Positions 53,111-62,391 of a stretch of DNA of 64,000 bases are shown here, piece after piece. The notes under the pieces are model-generated. The model was not told the origin of the DNA. It did not search any database and was given only the letters and a program-made list of their open reading frames with translations. This DNA comes from SZUA-545 sp050297855 (GTDB lineage: Bacteria > Campylobacterota > Campylobacteria > Campylobacterales > SZUA-545): positions 186,001-250,000 of the forward strand of contig JBNKTC010000020.1 of assembly GCA_050297855.1 (NCBI GenBank). The letters run 5' to 3'. A program made the translations under genes and the position numbers. The number at the start of each line of letters is the position of its first letter. Position 1 is the first letter of the stretch.

Positions 53111-54275
53111 CAACCGCCACTACGCGCTCAAATATGCAGCGATCTATACTATTATCACCGCATCGATCCTGATCGCGCCGCTGTTTGTCTATGTCACCTA
53201 TATGAAAAACATCGAAGAGATCAAAAACGAGATCGCCCTGAAACAGCAGGCCCAGGTCGTCATCCGCTCGATGGAGCGCTTCGACCCCGCTACCCAGGAG
53301 TATTTCCATTTTCCCCGTTACCAGAGCTTCCAGGCGGGGCTTTACGACGGCAACTTCAAACCGCTCTTTACGCTGCTCGATTTCAAGCCCGACTCCTTCG
53401 ATATCGGCTACAACGTCCAGGACGACAAACGCTACCTCATCCTCAAGCTTCTCCACGGACGCTACTTCGGCGCCGAATACCTCATCGTCGCCATGACGCA
53501 CTCCCTTACCGAACTGGTCCAGACGGCCATGATGATCCTGCTGAGTATCGTCATTATCGTCTTCGGGGTCTCGTTTCTCTTCCTTAACGACTTCGCCAGA
53601 CCGTTCCAGCGCCTCAACGAGACCCTGGACAACTTTATCAAGGACTCCATGCACGAGATCAACACCCCCCTCTCCATCATCAACGTCAATATCGATCTCT
53701 ACCGGCGGAAATTCGCCTCCAACAAGTACCTCGACCGGATCAAGGCCGCCGCCAAGACCCTGGCGACGATCTACGACGATATGGACTACCTCATCAAACG
53801 GAACAAGCTGGAGTATAAAAACGAGACCGTCGGCCTGAGCGCCTTTTTGCATGAACGGGTGGACTATTTCCGGGAGGTGGGATTGCTTAAAAATATCGAG
53901 ATCGATATGGTCAGCGACAACGAATACCTCCTCAACTTTAACAAGACCATGCTCCAGCGTATCATCGACAACAACCTTTCAAATGCCATCAAATACAGCT
54001 ATGAGAACAGCCGGGTCACCGTGGAGCTCAAGGCGTGCGATCACGGCCTGGCCATGCTCTTTAGGGACGAAGGCGTCGGCATCGAAGCGCCCGAGAAGAT
54101 CTTCGAACGTTATTACCGGGAAAACCAGGAGAAAGGGGGCTTCGGGATCGGCCTCAATATTGTCAAAAACATTATCGATGAGGCCGGAATCACCCTGGAG
54201 ATCACCTCTAAACCCAAGCAGGGAAGCACCTTTACCTACACCTTCCCCTCCCATATGTACTTCCTTGTGACATAA
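53100..54275 (+). CDS. Sensor histidine kinase of the three-gene unit
   Basis: 391 residues. Helix 1 at about 12-33, a small periplasmic loop of about 100 residues, helix 2 at about 140-162, then a short linker without a full HAMP domain. H-box SMHEINTPLSIIN with His185, N-box NNLSNAIKYS, G boxes DEGVGIEAP and GFGIGLNIVK. The small sensor part fits a need for the separate Cache-like protein. Start is TTG at 53100, overlapping the regulator gene by 11 bases. Confidence 0.88.
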   Translation: MKRDNRHYALKYAAIYTIITASILIAPLFVYVTYMKNIEEIKNEIALKQQAQVVIRSMERFDPATQEYFHFPRYQSFQAGLYDGNFKPLFTLLDFKPDSFDIGYNVQDDKRYLILKLLHGRYFGAEYLIVAMTHSLTELVQTAMMILLSIVIIVFGVSFLFLNDFARPFQRLNETLDNFIKDSMHEINTPLSIINVNIDLYRRKFASNKYLDRIKAAAKTLATIYDDMDYLIKRNKLEYKNETVGLSAFLHERVDYFREVGLLKNIEIDMVSDNEYLLNFNKTMLQRIIDNNLSNAIKYSYENSRVTVELKACDHGLAMLFRDEGVGIEAPEKIFERYYRENQEKGGFGIGLNIVKNIIDEAGITLEITSKPKQGSTFTYTFPSHMYFLVT

Positions 54276-54367
54276 AAAAAACTTATCTAGAAAAACTTCA
54301 AAATATAAATTTTTTTTACATAAAATTTACACTCCACTGTTAAACTGCACCCTGTAATTCATTAAAA

Positions 54368-54395
54368 GGCATCTTTAAACTTCGGTTCAGATGCC
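54368..54395 (+). promoter_or_regulatory. Hairpin in the soxX leader
   Basis: GGCATCT (54368-54374) pairs perfectly with AGATGCC (54389-54395) just before the AAGGAG site of soxX. The 138-base gap to the kinase gene is otherwise very AT-rich, with several -10/-35-like strings but no clear best promoter. No T run follows, so this is not a terminator. Confidence 0.45.
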
Positions 54396-54413
54396 CCAAT
54401 CCAAGGAGTTAGA

Positions 54414-54950
54414 ATGAAAAAGGTTGCAACGCTCATGGTAGCTGCCGGCACGCTGCTCGTCGCGCAAGCTGCGGCTGCAGACCTGAAAAGCGCCGTGGAG
54501 AGTCCGGACGCCAAAGCGATTCTGAAAAAAGACGCGCTGCCGGCTCCGAAAAAATTCACGATGCCCAAAGGCTGTATCACGACAGATAAGACCGCCATCG
54601 CCCGCGGTGAGTATATCTTCCACAACCTCAACGGGAAAAAAGCCAAAGCGACCCCGCCCAAAGGGCTGGTCAAGACCCTGCCCAACGGCAAACCCAAACA
54701 GTACGGCAACTGTGTCGCCTGTCACAATATCGAAAAGGCCCAAGGTCCCGGTAATATCGGCCCGGATCTGACAAACTATAAAGCCTTCTTTATGGATACG
54801 AACGTGCGCACACCCCAGTGGGTCTACCAGAAAGTCGCCGATGCGCGGATCGACGTCCCCAATACCCATATGACGATCAACCTGACCAACGGACTGATGA
54901 CCGAACAAGAGATCTGCGAGATCGTCTCCTACATCATTTCAGCAAAATAA
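54414..54950 (+). CDS. soxX: SoxX, monohaem cytochrome c subunit of SoxAX
   Basis: Periplasmic cytochrome, 178 residues, that accepts electrons as SoxAX joins thiosulfate to the SoxY Cys. Sec signal MKKVATLMVAAGTLLVAQAA, haem site CVACH at 100-104, and a Met-rich distal loop (NTHMTINLTNGLMTEQEI). Also KGCITTDKTAIARGEYIF typical of SoxX. AAGGAG eight bases before the ATG. First gene of soxXYZAB, which run with gaps of 9-51 bases. Confidence 0.94.
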   Translation: MKKVATLMVAAGTLLVAQAAAADLKSAVESPDAKAILKKDALPAPKKFTMPKGCITTDKTAIARGEYIFHNLNGKKAKATPPKGLVKTLPNGKPKQYGNCVACHNIEKAQGPGNIGPDLTNYKAFFMDTNVRTPQWVYQKVADARIDVPNTHMTINLTNGLMTEQEICEIVSYIISAK

Positions 54951-54966
54951 AAAGCGAGGAAAAGTA

Positions 54967-55437
54967 ATGCTACGAAGAACCTTTATCAAATGGGCCGGCC
55001 TTAGCCTGGCCGCTACGGCACTTGCCCCTTCCGTACTCACTGCGGAAGAGAAGAAGAAGATTGTCGGCGCCAACGCCATGAAGTTTACGGATGCACTCAA
55101 TAAAGCGACCGGCGGGAAAACACCCTCCGAATCATCCAAGATCAAACTGACTGCCCCAGAGATCGCGGAAAACGGTGCCGTTGTCCCGGTAAAAATCGAA
55201 GTGGACTCCCCGATGACGGAAAAAGATTACGTCAAACGTATCCATGTCTTTGCGGCTAAAAACTCCAACGCACGCTGTGCCGCGGTCGAACTGACGCCTG
55301 CAAACGGAAAAGCCTACTTTGCAACACGCCTCAAACTGGGCGGGACACAGGAAGTGGTCGCCGTGGCAGAGCTCTCAAACGGCACATTCATCCAGGCGAA
55401 ACAGAGCGTCAAAGTAACCATCGGCGGATGCGGTTGA
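54967..55437 (+). CDS. soxY: SoxY, sulfur-carrier subunit of SoxYZ
   Basis: 156 residues. Twin-arginine signal LRRTFIKWAGLSLAATALA, an Ig-like domain, and the carrier tail VTIGGCG at the very C-terminus, where the Cys holds the sulfur intermediates. Exported folded together with SoxZ. Follows soxX by 16 bases. Confidence 0.95.
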   Translation: MLRRTFIKWAGLSLAATALAPSVLTAEEKKKIVGANAMKFTDALNKATGGKTPSESSKIKLTAPEIAENGAVVPVKIEVDSPMTEKDYVKRIHVFAAKNSNARCAAVELTPANGKAYFATRLKLGGTQEVVAVAELSNGTFIQAKQSVKVTIGGCG

Positions 55438-55488
55438 TCCGACACGCGTAACGACAGAAATAAGATAAAGATTTTAAAGGAAAACAAG

Positions 55489-55818
55489 ATGGCTCGAAAA
55501 TCCATGATCAAGATCAAACCAAAGAAATACAGTGTCGGCGACGTCGTCAAGGTCGACTTTATCGTTATCCACCCGATGGAAACGGGTCTTAGAAAAGACA
55601 AGAAGACAGGAAAGCTGATCCCGGCGGAATACATCGACGAGATCAAGTTCTTCTACGGTGACGAACTGATCACCAAAATGACAGTGTGGGAGTCGGTCTC
55701 TACCAACCCGTACTTCTCCATCAACCTGAAGGTGACACGCAAAGACAAACTCAAAGTCGTCTACAAAGACAACACGGGTGACGTCAACGAAAAAAGCAAA
55801 ACGGTCAAACCGAAATAA
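55489..55818 (+). CDS. soxZ: SoxZ, partner of SoxY
   Basis: 109 residues with no signal peptide, as expected since it rides out with SoxY. It carries the SoxZ pattern VIHPMETGLRKDKKTGKLIP and IDEIKFFYGDELITKM. An AAAGGAAAACAAG ribosome site precedes the ATG. Normal length. Confidence 0.94.
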   Translation: MARKSMIKIKPKKYSVGDVVKVDFIVIHPMETGLRKDKKTGKLIPAEYIDEIKFFYGDELITKMTVWESVSTNPYFSINLKVTRKDKLKVVYKDNTGDVNEKSKTVKPK

Positions 55819-55843
55819 GAAATAAACCTAAAAAGGATCTGCC

Positions 55844-56632
55844 ATGAAAACAGGTTTTGTAAAAACCCTTCTCGCCCTGTCGACCCTGTCGGCCTTTTGT
55901 GCCACGTCGATGATGGCGGAAGAGAAACTGAGCATGAGCGAAGCCGATAAGGCGATGTACGAAGAGATGCTCGAGAACAACCCGGCGGAAGTCTATGTCG
56001 CCGAGGGTGAAGAGCTGATCGAAGACCAGGTCGGCGGTGAAGAGGGTCTGGCAAAATTCCTGGGGATCGACGAGGACGGACTCTATAAGTACCTCGCCGG
56101 CTTCCCCCGCTATATCGATAAACTGGGGATGGTCGTCGCCATCGACCAGATGATCCAGGCGGCCCAGGCGGCTAACGGCAACACACCGTACAAGCTGAAA
56201 AGTGCCGAGATGGACGCCCTGGCCTCTTACGTCAAATCCCTGGCCAACGACCAGCCGATTACCATCGACATCCATGCCAACAAAGAGATGGAGCGGATGT
56301 ATGCCCTGGGTAAAAAGACCTTTGAAACGCGACGCGGCGGACGGGGTCTCGGCTGTATCAGCTGCCACAGCAGCGACATCGTCGGCAGCCGTCTGCGGAT
56401 GCAGATCCTGCCGGACCTTGGAGCTCCCAAAGTCAAAGTCAGTGCCACATGGCCGGCATACCGTATGACGAAGGGCAAGATGTTTACCCTCCAGCAACGT
56501 TTCCAGCAGTGCATGAAAAACGCCCTGCTTGCCAAACTCCCCCTGGGGTCTGAAGAGATGGTGGCCCTTGAGGTCTACACAACGCATGCGGCCAAGGGCG
56601 AGACCATCGCCATCCCCGGTCTGAAACGGTAA
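55844..56632 (+). CDS. soxA: SoxA, L-cysteine S-thiosulfotransferase subunit
   Basis: 262 residues, Sec signal (LLALSTLSAFCATSMMA). One haem site CISCH at 171-175 and Cys223 in RFQQCMKN, the residue that ligates haem in the active site. The second, N-terminal haem seen in Paracoccus SoxA is absent, so this is the monohaem form. Works with SoxX on the SoxYZ carrier. Confidence 0.94.
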   Translation: MKTGFVKTLLALSTLSAFCATSMMAEEKLSMSEADKAMYEEMLENNPAEVYVAEGEELIEDQVGGEEGLAKFLGIDEDGLYKYLAGFPRYIDKLGMVVAIDQMIQAAQAANGNTPYKLKSAEMDALASYVKSLANDQPITIDIHANKEMERMYALGKKTFETRRGGRGLGCISCHSSDIVGSRLRMQILPDLGAPKVKVSATWPAYRMTKGKMFTLQQRFQQCMKNALLAKLPLGSEEMVALEVYTTHAAKGETIAIPGLKR

Positions 56633-56641
56633 GGTCAGGTT

Positions 56642-58405
56642 ATGGATATTTCACGACGGGACTTTTTCCAGATCGCCGCGGCCCTGGGTATGCTCGGAGC
56701 TACGGGATGTGCCACAGGCGGCCCCAAGCGGGTCGACGATCTGAGCGCTTCGGATATCATGAGCTTTGAGGACAAAGGGAACGTGACACTGCTGCACATG
56801 TGCGACATGCACGCCCACCTCAAACCGCTCTACTGGCGGGAACCCTCCACGCTGATCAGTGCCCCCAACCTTGTGGGCACGCCCGGATTCATCTGCGGGG
56901 AGACGTTCAAGGATTTTTACGGACTTAAGTCGGGCTCTCTGGATGCCTACTTCGATACCTACCTCAACTTCGAGTCGCTTGCGAAGAAGTTCGGGAAGAT
57001 GGGCGGCGTCGCCCACATGAAGACGATCATCGACCAGATCCGCTCCCACCGCGGCAAAGACAACGTCCTGCTGCTCGACTCAGGCGACACCTGGCAGGGA
57101 ACGGGCGTGGCCCTTAAAACCAACGGGGAGGCGATCGTCGATGCGCAGAACTACCTGGGTGTCGACGTCATGGTCGGCCACTGGGAGTTTACCTACGGGA
57201 AAGAGCAGGTGATGAACCTGCTGGACAAACTCAACGCCGAGTTCGTCACCCAGAACGTCATCGACAACGATCCCTTCAGCGACAACTTCGAAGAGCTGGT
57301 CTTCAAACCCTACACGGTCAAAAAGGTCGGCGGGGCGAAGATCGGGATCATCGGGCAATCCTTCCCGTTCACATCGACGGCCAACCCGAAACACTTCACC
57401 GAAGGGTGGAGTTTCGGTCTGCGCACCGATACGATGCAGGAGTATGTCAACGAGCTGCGTGAAGAGCAAGGCGTCGACTGCGTCGTCGTCCTCTCCCACG
57501 ACGGCTTCAGCGTCGACCAGGAGGTGGCGCGCAAGGTCCACGGCATCGACTTTATCCTGAGCGGCCACACCCATGACCCTTCACCGCGCCCGATCACGAT
57601 CGACGGCACGGTGATCGTCATCGCGGGAAGCCATGGGAAATATATCGGACGCCTGGACCTCGATATTCAGAACAAAAAAGTGGTCGGATACAACTACAAG
57701 CTGATCCCGGTCGCCTCCAACATCATCGAAGCGGACCCCGCGGGGCTTGCCCTGGTGGACAAATGGTACAAGCCGTTTGACGCCGAGATGAACGAGGTAC
57801 TGGGCAAAACCAAAGGGACGCTCTACAAACGGGATACGTTCCACTCCACGTTCGATCAGCTGATCAACGATGCAATCCGTGATACAATGGACAGCGAGAT
57901 CTCATTCACTCCCGGCTACCGCTGGGGGACGACGGTATTGGAGAACAGCCCGATCACGATGGACAACGTCTACGACATGACGGCGATCACCTACCCGGAA
58001 GTCTATACGTTCGAGCTCTCCGGGAAACGGATCGCGGCCCTCCTGGAGGATATCGCGGACAACGTCTTTAACGCCAACCCGCTCTACCAGCAGGGCGGCG
58101 ACATGAGCCGCCTGGGCGGGATGACGTATGACATCCAGGTCGGCGGCAAAGCCGGAAAACGGATCGGCAACATCAAGGTAAACGGGAAAGATCTCAAAGA
58201 TACCAAGATGTACAAGATCTCCGCCTGGGGCGGCAACCTGCAAAATGCGGGAAGCAACCTGAGAGAAGAGCTTATCAAGCCGGTCTACGACGTAACCCGG
58301 GACTACATTAAACGCCAGGGCACTGTCAATATCAGCAGTGATTCCAACGTTAATGTGGTTGATTACGGATGCGGATGCCCCAAACCCGGGAACATCTGCG
58401 GATGA
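56642..58405 (+). CDS. soxB: SoxB, sulfate thiol esterase
   Basis: 587 residues. Tat signal ISRRDFFQIAAALG, dinuclear manganese phosphoesterase motifs DMHAHL, LDSGDTWQG, VGHWEFTYG, LSHDG and GHTHD, then a 5'-nucleotidase-like C-terminal domain. It releases sulfate from the SoxYZ-bound intermediate in the periplasm. The C-terminal tail has an unusual Cys cluster, DYGCGCPKPGNICG. Confidence 0.95.
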   Translation: MDISRRDFFQIAAALGMLGATGCATGGPKRVDDLSASDIMSFEDKGNVTLLHMCDMHAHLKPLYWREPSTLISAPNLVGTPGFICGETFKDFYGLKSGSLDAYFDTYLNFESLAKKFGKMGGVAHMKTIIDQIRSHRGKDNVLLLDSGDTWQGTGVALKTNGEAIVDAQNYLGVDVMVGHWEFTYGKEQVMNLLDKLNAEFVTQNVIDNDPFSDNFEELVFKPYTVKKVGGAKIGIIGQSFPFTSTANPKHFTEGWSFGLRTDTMQEYVNELREEQGVDCVVVLSHDGFSVDQEVARKVHGIDFILSGHTHDPSPRPITIDGTVIVIAGSHGKYIGRLDLDIQNKKVVGYNYKLIPVASNIIEADPAGLALVDKWYKPFDAEMNEVLGKTKGTLYKRDTFHSTFDQLINDAIRDTMDSEISFTPGYRWGTTVLENSPITMDNVYDMTAITYPEVYTFELSGKRIAALLEDIADNVFNANPLYQQGGDMSRLGGMTYDIQVGGKAGKRIGNIKVNGKDLKDTKMYKISAWGGNLQNAGSNLREELIKPVYDVTRDYIKRQGTVNISSDSNVNVVDYGCGCPKPGNICG

Positions 58406-58440
58406 CGGCTCCGGCCGTCCATTTCAAAAAGGAGAAAGAA

Positions 58441-59640
58441 ATGAAAACAAAACTAGCAATGGCATGTGCAGCAGCACTACTGATGGTATCCGGTGCGGAA
58501 GCGTTTGATATCAAAAAGAAACAAGGTGATGTGGATACCAAGCTGAAACTCTACGGTTTTTATCAGCTCAATGCGTGGAGCGGTGACGGTAATGAAGCGA
58601 CAGGCAAAGATGCACTCCGTTTCGGTGCAGACCGTGTCCGTTGGGGAATGAACTACTCTGCCGGTAACCTTGGTGCAAAACTTTTCCTCGATTTCAACCA
58701 GCCGCATGATCAGAACAAAGTCGGCATGGTCCAGATGATGAAAGATGCGTTTGTCTTCTATAAATTCGACAAAGCACTGACCGTTAAAGCCGGTCTGATC
58801 AAGATGCCCCACGGTATGGGCTTTACGATCCCGGGCTGGAACCTCGATATTGTTGAACGCTCCTTTGACAAGCAGATGTCCCTTGAGCGTAACATCGGTC
58901 TGATGCTGAGCGGCCGTGCCATCGGCGGCGAAGGGAAAGTCAACGGCTTTGAAATGGGTCACGAACGACCGTGGACCGGATTCGGGTATGACATCATGAT
59001 CGCCAACCCGGCGGGACGAAGCGGTGCGGTAAAAGCCGGTGACGAGACACCGAATACGGGATACACTGCCAATCAGGGCGGATACTCCAACTCCTATGCC
59101 GTCCGCGGTATGTATGATATGGGTGAAGCCCTTCACGCCGAAGTCTCCTATGCGATGTCTCCGTATGCGGGAGGTATCACACTGGATGCAAACGGCGACC
59201 TTGATGACGGCAATGTCACAGAAGATTACACTTCCCTAAACTTCGGTCTGGACTCCCACATGGGACCGCTGAATGTCAAATTCGAAATGTATGATTCCAA
59301 AAACATCGACGGTGTCAAAGATTACAACGAAAGAACCATGGCCTTTACCGGTACGTATGCCCTCAGCGAAAACCTCGAGTTAGCGGCTAAGCACGTTCAG
59401 GGTGACGCCGAGAAAAACAAGGTTGAAACGACGCTGACAAATACCTACCTCGGGTTTAACCTCTATATGTCTCCTGTAGCCAAAAGCATGAGCCGAAGCG
59501 ACAAACGTAAGCGTAACGCCCATAAAGTCGTCTTCAACTACATCACGGCGGGTGGCGATACAGACGGTTCGACTAAATGGAACGGGAAAAAAGGTCACAC
59601 GGAAAACCTGATGATCGCCCAGTACCAGGTCAAGTTCTAA
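58441..59640 (+). CDS. Outer membrane porin-like beta-barrel protein
   Basis: 399 residues. Signal peptide MKTKLAMACAAALLMVSGAEA, then alternating beta-strand segments with Gly/Asn-rich turns, ending in AQYQVKF with a terminal Phe, as is needed for BAM insertion. LYGFYQLNAWSGD and ITLDANGDLDDGN (possible calcium loop) are visible. I start at ATG 58441 with AAAGGAG before it. Placed right after soxB it may admit thiosulfate or a related anion, an inference. Confidence 0.82.
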   Translation: MKTKLAMACAAALLMVSGAEAFDIKKKQGDVDTKLKLYGFYQLNAWSGDGNEATGKDALRFGADRVRWGMNYSAGNLGAKLFLDFNQPHDQNKVGMVQMMKDAFVFYKFDKALTVKAGLIKMPHGMGFTIPGWNLDIVERSFDKQMSLERNIGLMLSGRAIGGEGKVNGFEMGHERPWTGFGYDIMIANPAGRSGAVKAGDETPNTGYTANQGGYSNSYAVRGMYDMGEALHAEVSYAMSPYAGGITLDANGDLDDGNVTEDYTSLNFGLDSHMGPLNVKFEMYDSKNIDGVKDYNERTMAFTGTYALSENLELAAKHVQGDAEKNKVETTLTNTYLGFNLYMSPVAKSMSRSDKRKRNAHKVVFNYITAGGDTDGSTKWNGKKGHTENLMIAQYQVKF

Positions 59641-59658
59641 AACTAAGAAGCGCAGATT

Positions 59659-60573
59659 ATGATACCGCGGCTATTGACCTTCATACTTACTTCCTTAATG
59701 TCCCTGTACGGGTTTGACTACCAACTCAAACCCGTCGCCGTGACGGAGGGTGTCTACTGCTTTTTCGGGAAACCGGAAGCCCCCGACACGGCAAACAACG
59801 GCAACATGGTCAATAGCTGCTTTGCGGATATGGAGTCGGGCTGGCTTGTCATCGACAGCGGCCCGACCTATCAATACGCCAAGCAGGCCCACGCGGCGAT
59901 CATCAAGACGTACGGAGACAAGCCGGTCCCCTATGTCATCAATACCCACCAGCACGACGACCACTGGCTCGGCAACGGGTATTACAAAGAAAAAGGCGCC
60001 ACGATCATCGGATCCGCGAAGATGAAAAACGCGGTAGATACAAACGGCATGACGCGTATGGAACGCAGCATTACCAAAGAGGCATTTGCGGGAACCGAAC
60101 CGGTCATGCCCGATATTTACGTCAAAGACAGCTACGCCTTTACGATAGCTCAGCACTCTATAGAGATAAAACAGCTCACGGAGATCGCCCACACAACCGG
60201 CGACCTGGTCGTCTCCCTCCCCTTAAGAAATACAGTACTCGTGGGAGATCTCTGTTTCAGTGAGTCTGTTTTGTCTCTTCGAGATGGTGATATTAAAGGA
60301 TGGCTTAAAGCCCTTGAAAAACTGGATGCAATGAAGTGGGACTTCCTCGTGGGAGGGCATGGTCGCAAGACCGGAAAAGATGCCACATTCCTTACGAGAT
60401 CCTACCTCACCGAACTTCTTGAAAGCGTACGGGCCGCCATAGACGACGGTGTCGAGATCGACCAGGTGACCGAAACGGTTACGATGGACGGTTTCGCCGC
60501 CGTTCCGCTCTATGACGAACTCCACAGAAAAAACGTCTTCAAGGCATATCAACTGTTAGAGTGGGAAGAGTAA
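59659..60573 (+). CDS. Metallo-beta-lactamase-fold hydrolase, SoxH-like
   Basis: 304 residues with a signal peptide (LLTFILTSLMSLYG), so periplasmic. Metal ligands are all present: NTHQHDDHWLGN, EIAHTTGDLV, VGDLCFSE and VGGHGRKTG. SoxH proteins of this fold appear in sox clusters of other bacteria; their reaction is not settled. It follows the porin gene by 18 bases. Confidence 0.82.
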   Translation: MIPRLLTFILTSLMSLYGFDYQLKPVAVTEGVYCFFGKPEAPDTANNGNMVNSCFADMESGWLVIDSGPTYQYAKQAHAAIIKTYGDKPVPYVINTHQHDDHWLGNGYYKEKGATIIGSAKMKNAVDTNGMTRMERSITKEAFAGTEPVMPDIYVKDSYAFTIAQHSIEIKQLTEIAHTTGDLVVSLPLRNTVLVGDLCFSESVLSLRDGDIKGWLKALEKLDAMKWDFLVGGHGRKTGKDATFLTRSYLTELLESVRAAIDDGVEIDQVTETVTMDGFAAVPLYDELHRKNVFKAYQLLEWEE

Positions 60574-60578
60574 CGCCG

Positions 60579-60959
60579 ATGCGATTCCTTCTCGTTTTTT
60601 TTACAACTTATCTATCTATTTTCGGCACCGAATTCTGGACGGAGGATTTTGAAAGCGCCCGTCTTAAAGCCCAGCAGAGCGGCAGACTGATCATGGTCGA
60701 ATCGATGCGTCCGGGCTGCTACTACTGCCGGGTCATGGACACGGAAGTGTTCGACGACCCGGCAACGCGGGAAGCGATCATGAAACGGGTCGTCCCCCTC
60801 CGGGTCGACATCACGTCCCAGGCGATGCCGGCTGGGATCCAGGCGCGGGTGACCCCGAGCTTCTATTTCCTGGACGCCAACGGCAACCTGGTAAAAAAAC
60901 TTATCGGCGGATGGACCCGGGAAGACTTCCTGGAGATCCTCGCCGGGATCGGAGAGTAA
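60579..60959 (+). CDS. Periplasmic thioredoxin, SoxW-like
   Basis: 126 residues. Signal RFLLVFFTTYLSIFGTE, redox motif PGCYYCRVM, cis-Pro in RVTPSFYFLD. It could keep SoxY Cys reduced, as SoxW does. The ATG at 60579 lies five bases after the preceding stop; an in-frame GTG at 60561 would overlap that gene without a ribosome site. Confidence 0.82.
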   Translation: MRFLLVFFTTYLSIFGTEFWTEDFESARLKAQQSGRLIMVESMRPGCYYCRVMDTEVFDDPATREAIMKRVVPLRVDITSQAMPAGIQARVTPSFYFLDANGNLVKKLIGGWTREDFLEILAGIGE

Positions 60960-60961
60960 CA

Positions 60962-61396
60962 ATGCGATACATGATCACCCTCCTGGGGCTGACCCTTTCA
61001 CTCCTCTTTGCGGAGACGGAGTATGCCGATCCGCCCCCGGCGATCGACAACCCGAGACAGATCGTCTTCCAGATCACCAGTGACAAAGACGAAGCGATCC
61101 ACCACGTCCTGAGCTCAGCCAACAACGTCATGAAGTTCTACGGCCCTGAAAACGTCGAGATCGCTATCGTCGCCTACTACCACGGGATCCGCGCACTCTT
61201 AAAAAGCGAAAAAGAGATCCGGGTCCGGGTCGAGGCACTGATGACCTACGACGTGGAGTTTATCGCCTGCGGCAACACGATGCGCACCAAAAAGATCCCC
61301 CGCGAAGCGATCCTGGACGATGCTGAGGTGGTCACGGCCGGGATCGTCGAGATCGCCGAGCGGATCAAAAAAGGGTGGGTCTACATCAGACCTTAA
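60962..61396 (+). CDS. DsrE-family exported protein
   Basis: 144 residues with signal peptide (RYMITLLGLTLSLLFAE). QIVFQITSDKDEAIHHVLSS and ENVEIAIVAYYHGIRALL are the DsrE/F fold. The single Cys in EFIACGNTM lies at the position of the sulfur-carrying Cys of DsrE-like proteins. This suggests a periplasmic sulfur carrier. Two bases after the thioredoxin stop. Confidence 0.82.
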   Translation: MRYMITLLGLTLSLLFAETEYADPPPAIDNPRQIVFQITSDKDEAIHHVLSSANNVMKFYGPENVEIAIVAYYHGIRALLKSEKEIRVRVEALMTYDVEFIACGNTMRTKKIPREAILDDAEVVTAGIVEIAERIKKGWVYIRP

Positions 61397-61454
61397 CGTC
61401 ATCCGCTAATGCGGCAGAATTTTTATATCCAAATTTATTAAGCAAAGGAAAAAA

Positions 61455-62384
61455 ATGAAACTGACAACACTCTTGACAGGGCTTCTTTTCGCCCTGACAG
61501 CAACATTATCAGCCGGTGACTTCTTCGTCTACGGCTCTAAAAACAAAGACGGGGCGGTCACCCCCAAAACGATCGAAGCCGCTTTTTCCAAAGCGGGCTT
61601 TACCGTCGCGGACAACCGGGATATGAACGGACCGTACAAAAAGCAGTTCGGTTCGACTAGTTTTACGACCTACAACCTCTTTACGCTCTACCACCCGGCC
61701 ATTGCCAAAAAACTGGTCAACAAGTACCCCCAGGCGGGCGTCTTTGTCCCGATGAGTATGGGGATCTATCAAAAAGAGGGGGAAGATACGATCTATGCCG
61801 CCGTCCTGACAGCCGCTACCCAGGCGAAGATCCTGGGGCTTGCATCGGTCGACCCCCTTCTAAAAGAGCTGGAGTCAAAAATCCAAAGCGCCCTTAAAAC
61901 GGCCATGCCAAAAGGTGCCGACCACTCCCCGACCTATGCCGTCAAAGCACCCCGGGGCGACCTACTGACACAGTTTAGCCTGGAAGTGGAAGAGGACGAA
62001 GCCGAAGATATGAAAGAGGAGATCGAACTCCTCATCGAAGACGGCCTCAAACCCCACGGTTTTGTCCTGGCCAACTTCACAAACTACAACTACGAACTGA
62101 CGGAAGAGGAGACGACAGAGAGCGATTTTCTCTTCTACGACACCTACTCCATCTGCAAGCTCAAGGTGATCTTCGCCACCAGTAAAGAGCGCCCGGAGAC
62201 CGGCGCCTTCGCCCCGTGCACCCTTGCGATCTATAAGAAAAAAGACGAGGATAAGATCGTCGTCGCCTACCCTTCGGTCTACAACTGGCTCAGCAGCGCC
62301 GCCATCACGGACCAGGAGTCAATCGACGCCCTGCTGAAAGCACAAAAAGATATGGAAAAGGTCGTCCGAAGCGCGACAGAATAA
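61455..62384 (+). CDS. Exported protein with two DUF302 domains
   Basis: 309 residues. Signal peptide (TTLLTGLLFALTATLSA), then two related halves (about 40-155 and 165-300), each with the DUF302 pattern (TTYNLFTLYHPAIAKKLV; LFYDTYSICKLKVIFATS). Function unknown. DUF302 proteins recur near sulfur-oxidation genes. A gap of 58 bases with a weak CCGC/GCGG hairpin separates it from the DsrE gene, so it may be separately transcribed. Confidence 0.8.
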   Translation: MKLTTLLTGLLFALTATLSAGDFFVYGSKNKDGAVTPKTIEAAFSKAGFTVADNRDMNGPYKKQFGSTSFTTYNLFTLYHPAIAKKLVNKYPQAGVFVPMSMGIYQKEGEDTIYAAVLTAATQAKILGLASVDPLLKELESKIQSALKTAMPKGADHSPTYAVKAPRGDLLTQFSLEVEEDEAEDMKEEIELLIEDGLKPHGFVLANFTNYNYELTEEETTESDFLFYDTYSICKLKVIFATSKERPETGAFAPCTLAIYKKKDEDKIVVAYPSVYNWLSSAAITDQESIDALLKAQKDMEKVVRSATE

Positions 62385-62391
62385 CATAACG

